DNA from: Sphingorhabdus sp.
Lineage (GTDB): Bacteria; Pseudomonadota; Alphaproteobacteria; Sphingomonadales; Sphingomonadaceae
Assembly: GCF_023910635.1 (NCBI RefSeq)
Contig: NZ_JAAVVZ010000021.1
Span: forward strand, 1 to 44,125
Length of the DNA stretch: 44,125 bases
Direction: 5' to 3'
The notes under the pieces were generated by a model that worked only from the letters and a program-made list of their open reading frames with translations, ran no database searches and was not told the DNA's origin. The position numbers were made by a program, and so were the translations under genes. Of the stretch, positions 1 through 8,558 are shown piece by piece; within the stretch, counting starts at the first letter, position 1; each line of letters opens with the position of its first letter.

Positions 1-426
1 AACCATATCGGCGTCGCAACGCCATCTATCGCGGACAGTCTCGTCTTTTACCGCGATGTGATGGGCGCGACGAAAATCCATGCGCCGTTTGACTTGCCCG
101 ACCAAGGCGTGAAGGTTTGCTTTGTCGATACGCCCGGCGCGGACGGCGCGATGAACGGCACGCAGATTGAGTTAATCGAACCGCTCCCCGGCAATGCCTC
201 CATCGCGGCGTTTCTGGAGAAAAATCCGGCGGGTGGGCAGCATCATGTCTGTTACGAAGTGCCCGATATTCACGCCGCAAAGGCGGAGTTTGAGGCAATG
301 GGCAAACGCGTGCTTGGCGAGCCACGGATTGGCGCGCATGGGACGCTAATATTCTTTGTACATCCAAAGGATATGCAGGGTGTTTTGACCGAGATTATGG
401 AGGTGCCTACGCAAGGCGGGCATTGA
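1..426 (+). CDS. mce: Methylmalonyl-CoA epimerase, 5'-truncated by window edge
   Basis: The frame is open from base 1 and begins with residues [20 protein letters not shown], which matches the first beta-alpha unit of the vicinal oxygen chelate fold of methylmalonyl-CoA epimerases; only a few N-terminal residues are missing. Probable metal ligands are the His of NHIGVA, the His pair of QHHVCYEV and the Glu of LTEIMEV near the end. The enzyme interconverts (S)- and (R)-methylmalonyl-CoA in the cytoplasm, linking propionyl-CoA carboxylase to the mutase encoded next. An internal ATG at 58 is not the start, because the conserved N-terminal strand lies before it. The stop is TGA at 424-426. Function is supported by both motif and neighbourhood. 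Confidence 0.9.
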   Translation, partial: NHIGVATPSIADSLVFYRDVMGATKIHAPFDLPDQGVKVCFVDTPGADGAMNGTQIELIEPLPGNASIAAFLEKNPAGGQHHVCYEVPDIHAAKAEFEAMGKRVLGEPRIGAHGTLIFFVHPKDMQGVLTEIMEVPTQGGH

Positions 427-431
427 TTGCA

Positions 432-579
432 CCCCTCCCGCAGGCGGGAGGGGCAGTGAGACTTACCGCCAGAGCTTTAGCGGCGGCGGTTAGTCGCAAC
501 GGGGTGGGCAAAAGCCCACACCAACTTCGCCTAGGCCCATTGGCCAAGGCTACGTATCCTCTCCCGCTTGCGGGAGAGG
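432..579. repeat. Paired palindromic repeats between mce and mcm
   Basis: Two perfect GC-rich palindromes bracket the intergenic region. One is at 432-453 (10-bp arms CCCCTCCCGC around AG) and one at 558-579 (arms CCTCTCCCGC around TT), about 105 bp apart. They belong to the same family as the palindromes inside pdhC and around the DUF559 gene. The second ends 14 bases before the mcm ATG, so it lies in the mcm leader and could fold next to the ribosome-binding site. No protein is seen between them. Confidence 0.8.
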
Positions 580-593
580 AAGGCAGGGACAAA

Positions 594-2849
594 ATGACGA
601 ATATCGACGACTGGAAAAAAGCGGCGGAAAAAGAGGTTAAGGGTAGGGACCTAACCTGGCACACGCCAGAGGGCATTGCTGTAAAACCGCTGTATACCGC
701 AGAGGATGCTGGCGACCCCGGCCTTCCCGGCTTTGCGCCTTTTACGCGCGGTGTGCGTGCGTCGATGTATGCGGGCCGCCCATGGACGATCCGCCAATAT
801 GCCGGTTTTTCGACCGCCGAGGAATCGAACGCTTTTTATCGCCGGAACTTGGCTGCCGGGCAAAAGGGCCTTTCGGTCGCCTTCGATCTCGCCACCCACC
901 GGGGCTATGACAGCGACCATCCGCGCGTTGTGGGCGATGTTGGTAAGGCTGGCGTTGCGATTGATTCTGTCGAGGATATGAAAATCCTGTTCGACGGGAT
1001 TCCGCTGGACCAGATGTCGGTATCGATGACGATGAACGGCGCGGTCATTCCGATCCTCGCGTTCTTCATCGTCGCTGGTGAAGAGCAAGGGGTATCTCAG
1101 GCGCAGCTCGACGGCACGATTCAGAATGACATTCTGAAAGAATTCATGGTCCGCAACACCTATATTTATCCGCCCGAACCATCGATGCGGATCGTGTCGG
1201 ACATCATCGCTTACACCAGCGCACACATGCCAAAATTCAACAGCATCTCCATTTCCGGTTATCACATGCATGAGGCGGGCGCGACGGCGGTGCAGGAACT
1301 TGCCTTCACCATCGCCGACGGCAAGGAATATGTGCAGCGCGCGATGGCGACAGGCCTCGACATCGACGCTTTTGCGGGACGTCTATCGTTCTTCTTTGGC
1401 ATCGGCATGAACTTCTTCATGGAGGTGTCTAAGCTACGCGCCGCGCGGACCTTGTGGCACCGCGTTATGGATGAACTTGGCGCGAAGGACGAACGCTCCA
1501 AAATGCTGCGCACGCATTGCCAGACGTCGGGCGTGTCTTTGCAAGAGCAAGACCCCTATAATAACGTCATTCGCACGACGATTGAGGCGATGGCCGCGAC
1601 CTTGGGTGGGACGCAGTCGCTGCACACCAATGCGCTCGACGAAGCCATAGCGCTACCGACCGATTTTTCGGCGCGCATTGCCCGCAATACACAGATTGTG
1701 CTGGCCGAAGAAAGCGGCATTACTAAGGTCGTCGATCCTTTGGGTGGCTCTTATTATGTCGAGGCGCTGACGGCTGAATTGGTCGACCAAGCGTGGAAAA
1801 TTATCGGCGAAGTTGACGAACTTGGCGGCATGACCAAGGCCGTAGCCTCTGGTATGCCCAAACGCCTCATCGAAGAAGCCGCCGCGGCGCGGCAAGCACG
1901 CGTGGACAAGGGCGAAGATGTCATCGTTGGCGTCAACACATATAAGCTCGCCACAGAAGACCAGCTCGACACGCTGGAGGTCGACAATGACTTCGTCCGC
2001 CAAGGACAGATTGCCCGCCTTGCCGCCACCCGTGCCGCGCGTGATGAGGCCGCCTGTCAGGCGGCGCTGAAGGCGTTGACTGAGGGGGCGCGAAATCCTC
2101 CCCGGCACGGGGAGGGGGACCATCCAAAGGATGGTGGAGGGGCAGGTGACGCGTCTCGCAACATCCAAAGCTCAGTCAACCCCGCCGGTGCCCCTCCACC
2201 ACCTTCGGTGGTCCCCCTCCCCGTGCCGGGGAGGAACTTATTGGCGCTCGCCGTCAATGCCGCCCGGGCACGTGCAACATTGGGCGAAATTTCAGACGCG
2301 ATGGAGGCTGTATTCGGTCGATACGCGACAACGCCAGTTCCCGTTCAAGGCATTTATGGCAGCGCGTATGAATTTGATAAACGCTGGGCGCAAGTGCTGG
2401 ACGGCGTTGCTTCGGTTGAACGCCGCTTGGGCCGCAAGCCCAAGCTTTTGGTCGCGAAAATGGGGCAGGACGGGCATGATCGCGGTGCCAATGTCATTGC
2501 GTCGGCTTTTTCCGATATGGGCTTTGACGTTATCAGCGGGCCATTATTTCAAACGCCCGAAGAAACCGTTGTGCTTGCCTTGCAACATGATGTTGACGCC
2601 GTGGGTGCCTCCAGCCTTGCTGCGGGCCACAAAACACTCATACCAGAGCTCATAAAGGGGCTGCGCGAGGCAGGACGCGGCGACATTAAGGTGATCGCAG
2701 GCGGCGTTATTCCCCCGCAAGATTATGATTATCTGCGTGAGGCAGGGGTGCAGGGCATTTACGGCCCCGGCAGCAATGTTGTTGAGTGCGCAGCCGATGT
2801 TTTGACGTTATTGGGGCATAATATGCCACCTTTGCACGATGCAACATAA
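594..2849 (+). CDS. mcm: Methylmalonyl-CoA mutase, single-polypeptide form
   Basis: The enzyme catalyses adenosylcobalamin-dependent conversion of (R)-methylmalonyl-CoA to succinyl-CoA. The 751-residue protein has the TIM-barrel substrate domain first (residues about 30-490, including [20 protein letters not shown]) and the C-terminal B12 domain (about 610-745), with DGHDRG at 626-631; His628 is the expected cobalt ligand. The ATG at 594 is chosen because the frame upstream of it translates only repeat DNA and overlaps mce, while [15 protein letters not shown] is a normal family N-terminus. About 47 extra residues (about 501-548, rich in Pro and Gly) sit in the linker between the domains and are encoded by an inserted palindromic repeat. 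Without them the length would be about 704, close to the usual single-chain mutase. Confidence 0.96.
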   Translation: MTNIDDWKKAAEKEVKGRDLTWHTPEGIAVKPLYTAEDAGDPGLPGFAPFTRGVRASMYAGRPWTIRQYAGFSTAEESNAFYRRNLAAGQKGLSVAFDLATHRGYDSDHPRVVGDVGKAGVAIDSVEDMKILFDGIPLDQMSVSMTMNGAVIPILAFFIVAGEEQGVSQAQLDGTIQNDILKEFMVRNTYIYPPEPSMRIVSDIIAYTSAHMPKFNSISISGYHMHEAGATAVQELAFTIADGKEYVQRAMATGLDIDAFAGRLSFFFGIGMNFFMEVSKLRAARTLWHRVMDELGAKDERSKMLRTHCQTSGVSLQEQDPYNNVIRTTIEAMAATLGGTQSLHTNALDEAIALPTDFSARIARNTQIVLAEESGITKVVDPLGGSYYVEALTAELVDQAWKIIGEVDELGGMTKAVASGMPKRLIEEAAAARQARVDKGEDVIVGVNTYKLATEDQLDTLEVDNDFVRQGQIARLAATRAARDEAACQAALKALTEGARNPPRHGEGDHPKDGGGAGDASRNIQSSVNPAGAPPPPSVVPLPVPGRNLLALAVNAARARATLGEISDAMEAVFGRYATTPVPVQGIYGSAYEFDKRWAQVLDGVASVERRLGRKPKLLVAKMGQDGHDRGANVIASAFSDMGFDVISGPLFQTPEETVVLALQHDVDAVGASSLAAGHKTLIPELIKGLREAGRGDIKVIAGGVIPPQDYDYLREAGVQGIYGPGSNVVECAADVLTLLGHNMPPLHDAT
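2096..2235. repeat. 140-bp inverted-repeat element inserted in frame in mcm
   Basis: The left arm (2096-2143) and right arm (2190-2235) are near-perfect reverse complements. Each starts with TCCTCCCCGGCACGGGGAGG and itself contains a smaller palindrome. The element is read through as a Pro/Gly-rich peptide and joins normal mutase sequence on both sides (LKALTEGA before, [18 protein letters not shown] after). It falls exactly in the inter-domain linker. A related, more decayed element of the same length is in pccA at 5778-5917. Confidence 0.85.
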
Positions 2850-2862
2850 TGCTAATCACCAA

Positions 2863-2975
2863 CGTCACCCTGAACTTGGTTCACCTGTGGTGACTTACGT
2901 TCCAGGGTCCATTTTGTTTCACGAACGGATGGTTTTGGCTGCAGGATGGATGCTGAAACGAGTTCAGCATGACGA
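2863..2975. repeat. Intergenic double-hairpin repeat, copy 1 (mcm-bioB)
   Basis: The sequence starts CGTCACCCTGAACTTGG and ends with the inverted relation GAAACGAGTTCAGCATGACG. The ends can pair with each other, and similar copies lie at 4352-4442 and 27244-27333. All three are directly downstream of a stop codon or between genes, so a role in 3'-end formation or mRNA stability is possible but not shown. Confidence 0.75.
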
Positions 2976-2995
2976 GTATGAATGGGAGTTTTTAA

Positions 2996-4006
2996 TTGAC
3001 TGAAGTCCGCACCGACTGGAGCCGCGCAGAAATCGCCACTTTGTTCGATCTGCCGTTCGACGAACTGCTATTTCAAGCGCAGACTATCCACCGCGCGCAT
3101 CATGCGGCGGGGCAGATACAGCTTTGCACATTGCTCTCGATCAAGACCGGCGGTTGCCCAGAAGATTGCGGCTATTGCTCGCAATCGGTGAAGGCCGATA
3201 GCGGCGTAGAGGCGACCAAGTTGATGGACGTACAGGGCGTGTTGCAAAAGGCGGCGCAGGCGGCGGACCAAGGCTCGCGCCGTTTTTGCATGGGCGCGGC
3301 TTGGCGCAACCCCAAGGACCGCGATATGCCCGCGATTGTCGAGATCGTCAAAGGCGTGCGGCAAATGGGCATGGAAACCTGCATGACCTTGGGCATGTTG
3401 ACGCCGCGCCAAGCCGATATGCTTGCCGAGGCTGGGCTGGATTATTACAACCATAATATCGACACCTCACCAGAGCGGTATAATGAGATCATTACGACGC
3501 GCACAATGGAAGACCGGCTCGATACGCTGGCAGAAGTCCGCCGTGCAGGCATCAACGTATGTAGCGGCGGGATTGTGGGCATGGGCGAAACCCGCGCCGA
3601 CCGGGTTGGCTTCATTCACACGCTGGCGACCCTGCCAGCCCACCCCGAAAGCGTTCCCGTCAACGCGCTGGTGCCGGTGAAGGGCACGGTGCTGGGCGAT
3701 ATGCTGGCCGATACGCCACTGGCGAAGATCGACGATATCGAATTTGTTCGCACGATTGCAGTGGCGCGGATCACGATGCCGATGAGCATGGTGCGCCTAA
3801 GCGCGGGGCGTGAAAGCATGTCGGAAGCGACGCAAGCTCTGTGCTTCATGGCCGGCGCGAACAGCATCTTTACAGGCGACAAGCTGCTGACCGCAGCCAA
3901 TGCAGGCGACGATAAGGACGCCGCGTTGCTGGCGAAATTGGGGTTGCGGGCGATGGAATCTGAGGAGCCGCTTCGGGTGTGCAAGGCGTTGGAGGCGGCG
4001 GAGTGA
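2996..4006 (+). CDS. bioB: Biotin synthase
   Basis: This radical-SAM enzyme inserts sulfur into dethiobiotin to make biotin. The 336-residue protein carries the radical-SAM cluster motif CPEDCGYC (Cys54, Cys58, Cys61), followed by [24 protein letters not shown] and [11 protein letters not shown], all typical of BioB. The start is TTG at 2996 with GGGAG about 7 bases upstream; the next residues [12 protein letters not shown] match the family N-terminus. It stands apart from other biotin genes but directly upstream of a biotin-dependent carboxylase subunit, which suggests local co-regulation of cofactor and apoenzyme. Its stop overlaps the GTG start of the next small gene by GTGA. A degenerate copy of its last codons is found at 4239-4328. 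Confidence 0.96.
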   Translation: MTEVRTDWSRAEIATLFDLPFDELLFQAQTIHRAHHAAGQIQLCTLLSIKTGGCPEDCGYCSQSVKADSGVEATKLMDVQGVLQKAAQAADQGSRRFCMGAAWRNPKDRDMPAIVEIVKGVRQMGMETCMTLGMLTPRQADMLAEAGLDYYNHNIDTSPERYNEIITTRTMEDRLDTLAEVRRAGINVCSGGIVGMGETRADRVGFIHTLATLPAHPESVPVNALVPVKGTVLGDMLADTPLAKIDDIEFVRTIAVARITMPMSMVRLSAGRESMSEATQALCFMAGANSIFTGDKLLTAANAGDDKDAALLAKLGLRAMESEEPLRVCKALEAAE

Positions 4007-4239
4007 GTTTTTCTGATCGCCCTGCCGTGCCATGGCGGCGTAAGCTTGGATGCGCTGCTTATATTGCGTTACTGGCTCCGGTTATCTTTTTTTCTCTAGC
4101 CGAGCGTTTTTTGGGCCAATGTAACTCAGATGGCTTCTGTTGGGAAACATGGCAGTTCTATCTTATTTTTCCGGGTATACCCATCGTTGCTCTGATAGGC
4201 GGTTTTCTCGTTATCCGTTGGGCCGTTAAGGATAATTGA
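4003..4239 (+). CDS. Small membrane protein of unknown function
   Basis: The 78-residue reading frame begins with GTG in a GTGA overlap with the bioB stop, so translational coupling is likely. The product has two hydrophobic segments, roughly residues 16-32 ([17 protein letters not shown]) and 51-72 ([22 protein letters not shown]), with a short Cys-containing loop between them. No family is recognised. It lies inside the segment that appears duplicated between bioB and pccA, so it may be one of two diverged copies; similarity to the second small protein (4462-4695) is not evident at the residue level. Confidence 0.6.
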   Translation: MSFSDRPAVPWRRKLGCAAYIALLAPVIFFSLAERFLGQCNSDGFCWETWQFYLIFPGIPIVALIGGFLVIRWAVKDN

Positions 4240-4328
4240 TGTTCAAAAGAATCATAACTGCAAACCGCGCGGATTACGGGGCGATGCTGGCAAATCTGGG
4301 TCTGGTGCCGATAGAGGCGGCGGAGTGA
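4239..4328 (+). pseudogene. Chimeric 29-codon ORF: pccA start fused to bioB end
   Basis: The frame reads [10 protein letters not shown] followed by ADYGAMLANLGLVPIEAAE and a stop. The first ten residues align with the PccA N-terminus (MFKKILIANR). The last part aligns with the BioB C-terminus ([13 protein letters not shown]...LEAAE, with an internal deletion), and the final bases GAGGCGGCGGAGTGA are identical to the bioB end. It is best read as the junction of a tandem duplication of the bioB-pccA intergenic segment. It overlaps the stop of the preceding small gene in the same way that the second small gene overlaps the true pccA start. It is probably non-functional. Confidence 0.65.
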
Positions 4329-4351
4329 ATTTCGTCCCGACAGCCACCACC

Positions 4352-4442
4352 CGTCATGCTGAACTTGTTTCAGCATCCATTTTTCAGCAACAACTGTCGG
4401 TGTGCGTGGCACGATGGACCCTGAAACAAGTTCAGGGTGACG
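4352..4442. repeat. Intergenic double-hairpin repeat, copy 2
   Basis: Starts CGTCATGCTGAACTTGTTTC and ends CCTGAAACAAGTTCAGGGTG plus ACG. Each half is a hairpin and the two halves are inverted relative to one another. Same family as 2863-2975 and 27244-27333. Confidence 0.8.
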
Positions 4443-4461
4443 ATTATGAAGGTGTCTGCGC

Positions 4462-4695
4462 GTGAAATTCGTTCTTCGTGTTTTTCTGAGTATGGTATTA
4501 TTAATGGTTTGGGCTGTCGCTTACCTTTGGATATACATTTTCACCACCGCCTACTTTTTTGCCAAGGGTCTGGTCGATCCTGAATGGGGATGGCCAATAG
4601 CGGGAGTGACTTTCCTGCTGTTCCTTTTCACATATGCCTTCGCACTTAACGTTATTCTAGTCAGACTGGATCGTTCATGTTCAAAAAAATCCTAA
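4462..4695 (+). CDS. Small membrane protein upstream of pccA
   Basis: The 77-residue frame starts with GTG at 4462 and overlaps the pccA start by 19 bases. The product is strongly hydrophobic: an N-terminal segment (LRVFLSMVLLMVWAVAYLWI) and a second one (IAGVTFLLFLFTYAFALNVI) flank a short loop with DPEWGW. No family is recognised. Overlap with pccA suggests translational coupling. It is the downstream member of a pair of small membrane genes in an apparently duplicated interval. Confidence 0.6.
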   Translation: MKFVLRVFLSMVLLMVWAVAYLWIYIFTTAYFFAKGLVDPEWGWPIAGVTFLLFLFTYAFALNVILVRLDRSCSKKS

Positions 4696-6878
4696 TCGCA
4701 AACCGTGGCGAAATTGCTTGCCGGATTATCAAGACTGCGCGGCGAATGGGGATCGCGACGGTCGCAGTCTATTCCGACGCCGATGCACGCGCGCCCTTTG
4801 TGCAGATGGCTGACGAGGCGGTGCATATTGGGCCTTCGCCGGCGGCGCAGTCTTATTTGCTCGCGGACAAGATCATCGCCGCATGCAAGCAAACCGGCGC
4901 GGAGGCGGTGCATCCGGGCTATGGCTTTCTGTCCGAACGCACCAGCTTTGCGCAAGCCTTGGCCAAGGAGAATATTGCCTTTATCGGACCGCCCGTGAAC
5001 GCGATTGCGGCGATGGGCGACAAGATTGAGTCCAAGAAGCTGGCGATGGCGGCGGGCGTCAATGTCGTTCCCGGCTTTGTCGGTGAAATTGACGACACGG
5101 AACATGCCGTGCGGATTTCGGAAGAAATCGGCTACCCAGTCATGATGAAAGCCAGCGCGGGCGGCGGCGGCAAGGGGATGCGGCTTGCCTATAATGAGCA
5201 GGATGTCCGCGAAGGCTTTGAAGCGACCAAGCGTGAGGGGCTGAATTCGTTCGGTGATGATCGCGTGTTTATCGAGAAATTCATCCTCAACCCGCGCCAT
5301 ATCGAAATCCAGATATTGGGCGATCAGCACGGAAACATCCTATATCTCAACGAACGCGAATGTTCGATCCAGCGGCGGCATCAAAAGGTTGTGGAGGAGG
5401 CGCCATCGCCTTTCGTTACGCCCAAGATGCGCAAAGCGATGGGTGAGCAGTGCGTGGCGCTGTCGCGCGCGGTTGGCTATTATTCCGCCGGAACGGTTGA
5501 ATTGATCGTATCCGGCGCAGACCCGAGCGGTGAAAGCTTCTACTTCCTTGAAATGAACACACGGTTGCAGGTGGAACATCCCGTAACCGAATGCATCACC
5601 GGCATTGATCTGGTTGAACAAATGATCCGCGTCGCCGCGGGTGAGAAGCTTGCCATGACGCAAGACGACATCAAAATCGACGGATGGGCCATTGAAAACC
5701 GCGTCTATGCCGAAGACCCCTATCGCGGATTTTTGCCGAGCACGGGGCGGTTGACGCGCTATCGTCCGCCGCTTCATTCCTCCCCAGAACGGGGAGGGGG
5801 ACCAGCGAAGCTGGTGGAGGGGCAGGGGCAGAGCAGCACGACTTTCCGGCCTCATGAGACTATTCTGTTACCCCCCCAATATCCTGCGGATGGTTCCCCT
5901 CCTTGTGCCGGGTATGAAGCGCGCGGCATCAACGGCGTCCGCGTAGACGACGGCGTAGCCGAGGGCGGTGAAGTTTCGATATTCTACGACCCCATGATCG
6001 CGAAGCTGATCACTTGGGGGGCAACCCGCGATGAGGCCGCCGACTTGCAAATCGCGGCGCTTGATCGTTTTGAGATAGAGGGCCTTGGCCACAATATCGA
6101 TTTCGTCAGCGCCATCATGCAACATCCACGATTTCGTTCGGGGGAGTTGACCACTGGCTTCATCGCCGAAGAATATCCCGATGGCTTTCAAGGCGCGCCT
6201 GCAGATGCAGAATTGATCAAATCACTCGCCGCAATCGCTGGCTTTGTAGCGACGGCGGAGGCCGACCGCGCGCGGCATGTCGATGGTCAATTGGGCGATA
6301 CGCTTGATCCGCCAGCGCATTGGCAAGTTTCCATCGGCGCGGCGGTCCATCACATCGAAATGGTCGATGGCGACATCGACGTCGATGGCGTGCCTTTCGA
6401 TCTGTCGATGGAATATGATCCCGGAGATCGCTTGATCGAAGCGGAAGTCTATGTTCCCCAGCGCACGCTGGGGGCCAGCCCTAATCAATCCGAATCTGGA
6501 CCCCGGCCTTCGCCGGGGAACACCATGGAACTCGCGGTCAAGATCACTAAAACGCGCACCGGATTTCATCTGACGACACGCGGTGCAACGCATGTCGCCC
6601 GCGTGCTGCCGGGTCACATCGCGCATTTGGCCACGCATATGATAGAAAAAATCCCGCCAGACTTGTCCAAGTTTCTCATTTGCCCGATGCCCGGCTTGCT
6701 TACGACCTTGCATGTCAATGTCGGTGACACGGTTGAGGCTGGCCAACCACTTGCGGTGGTAGAGGCGATGAAAATGGAAAATATTTTGCGTGCGGAAAAA
6801 TCCGGAACGGTAAAGTTGATCAATGCGCAGGCTGGAGACAGCCTGGCCGTCGACGCCGTGATACTAGAGATGGAGTGA
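4677..6878 (+). CDS. pccA: Propionyl/acetyl-CoA carboxylase alpha subunit (biotin carboxylase plus BCCP)
   Basis: The protein uses ATP to carboxylate its own biotin and passes the carboxyl group to an acyl-CoA; next to mce and mcm the likely substrate is propionyl-CoA, giving methylmalonyl-CoA. Of 733 residues, the biotin-carboxylase part comes first (FKKILIANRGEIACRIIKT; ATP-grasp loop KASAGGGGKGMRLA near 156-170; EMNTRLQVEHPVTE near 295-309) and the biotinyl domain last (EAMKMEN, Lys699, 34 residues from the end as usual). Two Pro/Gly-rich insertions break the family pattern, at residues about 367-414 and about 593-616, both encoded by inverted-repeat DNA. The first lies in the C-terminal biotin-carboxylase subdomain just before VRVDDGVAEGGEVSIFYDPM. 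The beta subunit gene is not in the window. Confidence 0.94.
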   Translation: MFKKILIANRGEIACRIIKTARRMGIATVAVYSDADARAPFVQMADEAVHIGPSPAAQSYLLADKIIAACKQTGAEAVHPGYGFLSERTSFAQALAKENIAFIGPPVNAIAAMGDKIESKKLAMAAGVNVVPGFVGEIDDTEHAVRISEEIGYPVMMKASAGGGGKGMRLAYNEQDVREGFEATKREGLNSFGDDRVFIEKFILNPRHIEIQILGDQHGNILYLNERECSIQRRHQKVVEEAPSPFVTPKMRKAMGEQCVALSRAVGYYSAGTVELIVSGADPSGESFYFLEMNTRLQVEHPVTECITGIDLVEQMIRVAAGEKLAMTQDDIKIDGWAIENRVYAEDPYRGFLPSTGRLTRYRPPLHSSPERGGGPAKLVEGQGQSSTTFRPHETILLPPQYPADGSPPCAGYEARGINGVRVDDGVAEGGEVSIFYDPMIAKLITWGATRDEAADLQIAALDRFEIEGLGHNIDFVSAIMQHPRFRSGELTTGFIAEEYPDGFQGAPADAELIKSLAAIAGFVATAEADRARHVDGQLGDTLDPPAHWQVSIGAAVHHIEMVDGDIDVDGVPFDLSMEYDPGDRLIEAEVYVPQRTLGASPNQSESGPRPSPGNTMELAVKITKTRTGFHLTTRGATHVARVLPGHIAHLATHMIEKIPPDLSKFLICPMPGLLTTLHVNVGDTVEAGQPLAVVEAMKMENILRAEKSGTVKLINAQAGDSLAVDAVILEME
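5778..5917. repeat. 140-bp inverted-repeat element in pccA (degenerate)
   Basis: The left arm from 5778 (TCCTCCCCAGAACGGGGAGG) matches the left arm of the mcm element. The right arm, ending near 5917, is a decayed reverse complement, still recognisable as GGTTCCCCTCCTTGTGCCGG. The span equals that of the mcm copy. It is translated without a stop as an inserted peptide. Arm decay suggests an older insertion that is kept only as coding spacer. Confidence 0.7.
6452..6522. repeat. 71-bp inverted repeat inserted in frame in pccA
   Basis: The left arm starts TGTTCCCCAGCGCACGCTGG and the right arm ends CGGCCTTCGCCGGGGAACA; they are imperfect reverse complements of about 27 bases. It encodes a short Pro/Ser/Gly-rich stretch before MELAVKITK, upstream of the biotinyl domain. 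The right-arm hairpin (CCCCGGC-CTTC-GCCGGGG) is a different family from the 140-bp element. Confidence 0.7.
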
Positions 6879-6940
6879 ACCCGCTTGTAAGTGCCGACAT
6901 TGGCATTAAAACAAGAGCGAAGGGTTATTAGGGGAATATC

Positions 6941-8527
6941 ATGGCCAGTACTGCCGAAACTGAAGTTGTGCTTGATCCAAAGCGCGACCGCTTGGTCATT
7001 ACCGCATCGTCGCTCGGTACGGTTTTCGAATGGTATGACTTTTTCGTGTATGGCATTTTGGCCGCGTTAATCGGAAAGCTGTTTTTCCCCGCCGACAATC
7101 CGACGGCCGCGACTTTGGCATCGCTGGCGATCTTTGGCGCAGGCTTTGGTGTGCGGCCATTTGGCGCAATCCTGTTCGGCTATTTCGGCGATAAGATTGG
7201 TCGCAAATATACGTTTCTTGTCACCATAACGCTCATGGGTGTTGCGACCGCGGCGATTGGATTGCTGCCGACGTTTGAAACCGCAGGGATATGGGCCGCA
7301 GGCTTGCTTTTGCTTATGCGCTGTCTTCAGGGATTGGCGCTTGGCGGCGAATATGGCGGGGCGGCCATCTATGTTGCCGAACATGCGCCAGACGGCAAAC
7401 GTGGCCAATATACCAGCTGGATTCAGGCATCGGTCGCTGGCGGCTTTCTGCTCGCGGTCATTGTCGTGCTAATCACGCGCCAGTCCATGAGCAATGAGGC
7501 GTTTGAGGCATGGGGCTGGCGTATGCCGTTCTTGACCTCGATTTTGTTGCTTGCGATTTCCCTCTACATGCGTCTCAAACTGTCGGAAAGCCCGGTTTTT
7601 AAGGCGATGAAGGCCGCTGGCACGACGTCCAAAAACCCGTTTCTGGAAAGCTTTCAATATCCGGGCAATGTGGGGCGTATTTTCGTTGCATTATTTGGCG
7701 TTGCCGCCGGGTTGACCGTCATTTATTACACCTCGCAATTCGGCACTTTATACTTTCTGACGGGGACTGCGCGCGTTCCGGAGACTGATGCGCTTTTGTA
7801 TATGGCAGTGGGCGCGGCGTTGGCGGCACCGACCTATGTTGCATGCGGTTGGCTGTCGGATAAATGGGGCCGCAAAAGGTTGCTCTTGCTTGGCTACGGC
7901 CTTTCCATCGTCGGCGTGTTCCCGATTTTCTGGATGATGGCGGATGCCGCAAACCCGGCCTTGGCCCGCGCGACAGAGCGCAACCCTGTCACCCTTTCGA
8001 TACCACAATGTGATTTCAACGCGCTCAACCGCGTACACAAAAGCGAATGTGCGCAAGCGCTAAACTTCCTGACGAAGCGCGGCATAGCCTATAGCAAGCA
8101 GCCGAGTGATCGCGTGTCGTTGAACGTCGGTGACGCAAATCTTCAGGGTTTTGTTGAAAAAGCCTATATCGCCGCGCTGGAAAAAGCAGGCTACCCCGAC
8201 AAGTCAGACCCGGCGCAGCGCGAGCCTTGGAAAATTATCTTGGCGGTGTTCCTGATGGTGGCGTTGTCAGGCATGACCTATGGGCAAGTCGCCGCGATCC
8301 TTGTCGAAATGTTTCCGGCGAAAATTAGATACACCTCAATGTCCATACCTTACCACATTGGCGCAGGTTATTTTGGCGGATTTCTGCCCTATATTTCGCA
8401 GTATATCGTGGCGCAGACCGGGCAGCCGTTTTCGGGACTGTGGTACACCGTCGGGGTTACGGCATTGGCATTTGTCGTAGCACTGATCTGGTTGCCGGAA
8501 ACATCGGGAAAAACCAAGTTAGATTGA
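6941..8527 (+). CDS. MFS transporter, metabolite:H+ symporter (MHS) type
   Basis: The 528-residue inner-membrane protein starts at ATG 6941 after AGGGGAA. Family signatures are SSLGTVFEWYDFFVYG in the first helix, the loop motif GDKIGRK near residue 84, LQGLALGGEYGGAA in the fourth helix region, and a second loop motif SDKWGRK. These fit proton-coupled uptake of organic acids, amino acids or betaine-like solutes; the substrate cannot be told. An unusually long hydrophilic stretch (about residues 343-430, with two Cys and several Lys/Glu) separates later helices and explains the length above the usual 430-450. The adjacent genes concern propionate metabolism and alanine racemisation; spacing does not show a tight operon. 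Confidence 0.85.
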   Translation: MASTAETEVVLDPKRDRLVITASSLGTVFEWYDFFVYGILAALIGKLFFPADNPTAATLASLAIFGAGFGVRPFGAILFGYFGDKIGRKYTFLVTITLMGVATAAIGLLPTFETAGIWAAGLLLLMRCLQGLALGGEYGGAAIYVAEHAPDGKRGQYTSWIQASVAGGFLLAVIVVLITRQSMSNEAFEAWGWRMPFLTSILLLAISLYMRLKLSESPVFKAMKAAGTTSKNPFLESFQYPGNVGRIFVALFGVAAGLTVIYYTSQFGTLYFLTGTARVPETDALLYMAVGAALAAPTYVACGWLSDKWGRKRLLLLGYGLSIVGVFPIFWMMADAANPALARATERNPVTLSIPQCDFNALNRVHKSECAQALNFLTKRGIAYSKQPSDRVSLNVGDANLQGFVEKAYIAALEKAGYPDKSDPAQREPWKIILAVFLMVALSGMTYGQVAAILVEMFPAKIRYTSMSIPYHIGAGYFGGFLPYISQYIVAQTGQPFSGLWYTVGVTALAFVVALIWLPETSGKTKLD

Positions 8528-8558
8528 CAGGCATCGGGCGAGCAGCAAAAGGCGGTCA

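Noticed and set aside
651-1271. 206-codon minus-strand frame inside mcm
   Set aside because: Shadow of the strongly conserved mutase frame; typical of GC-rich coding DNA.
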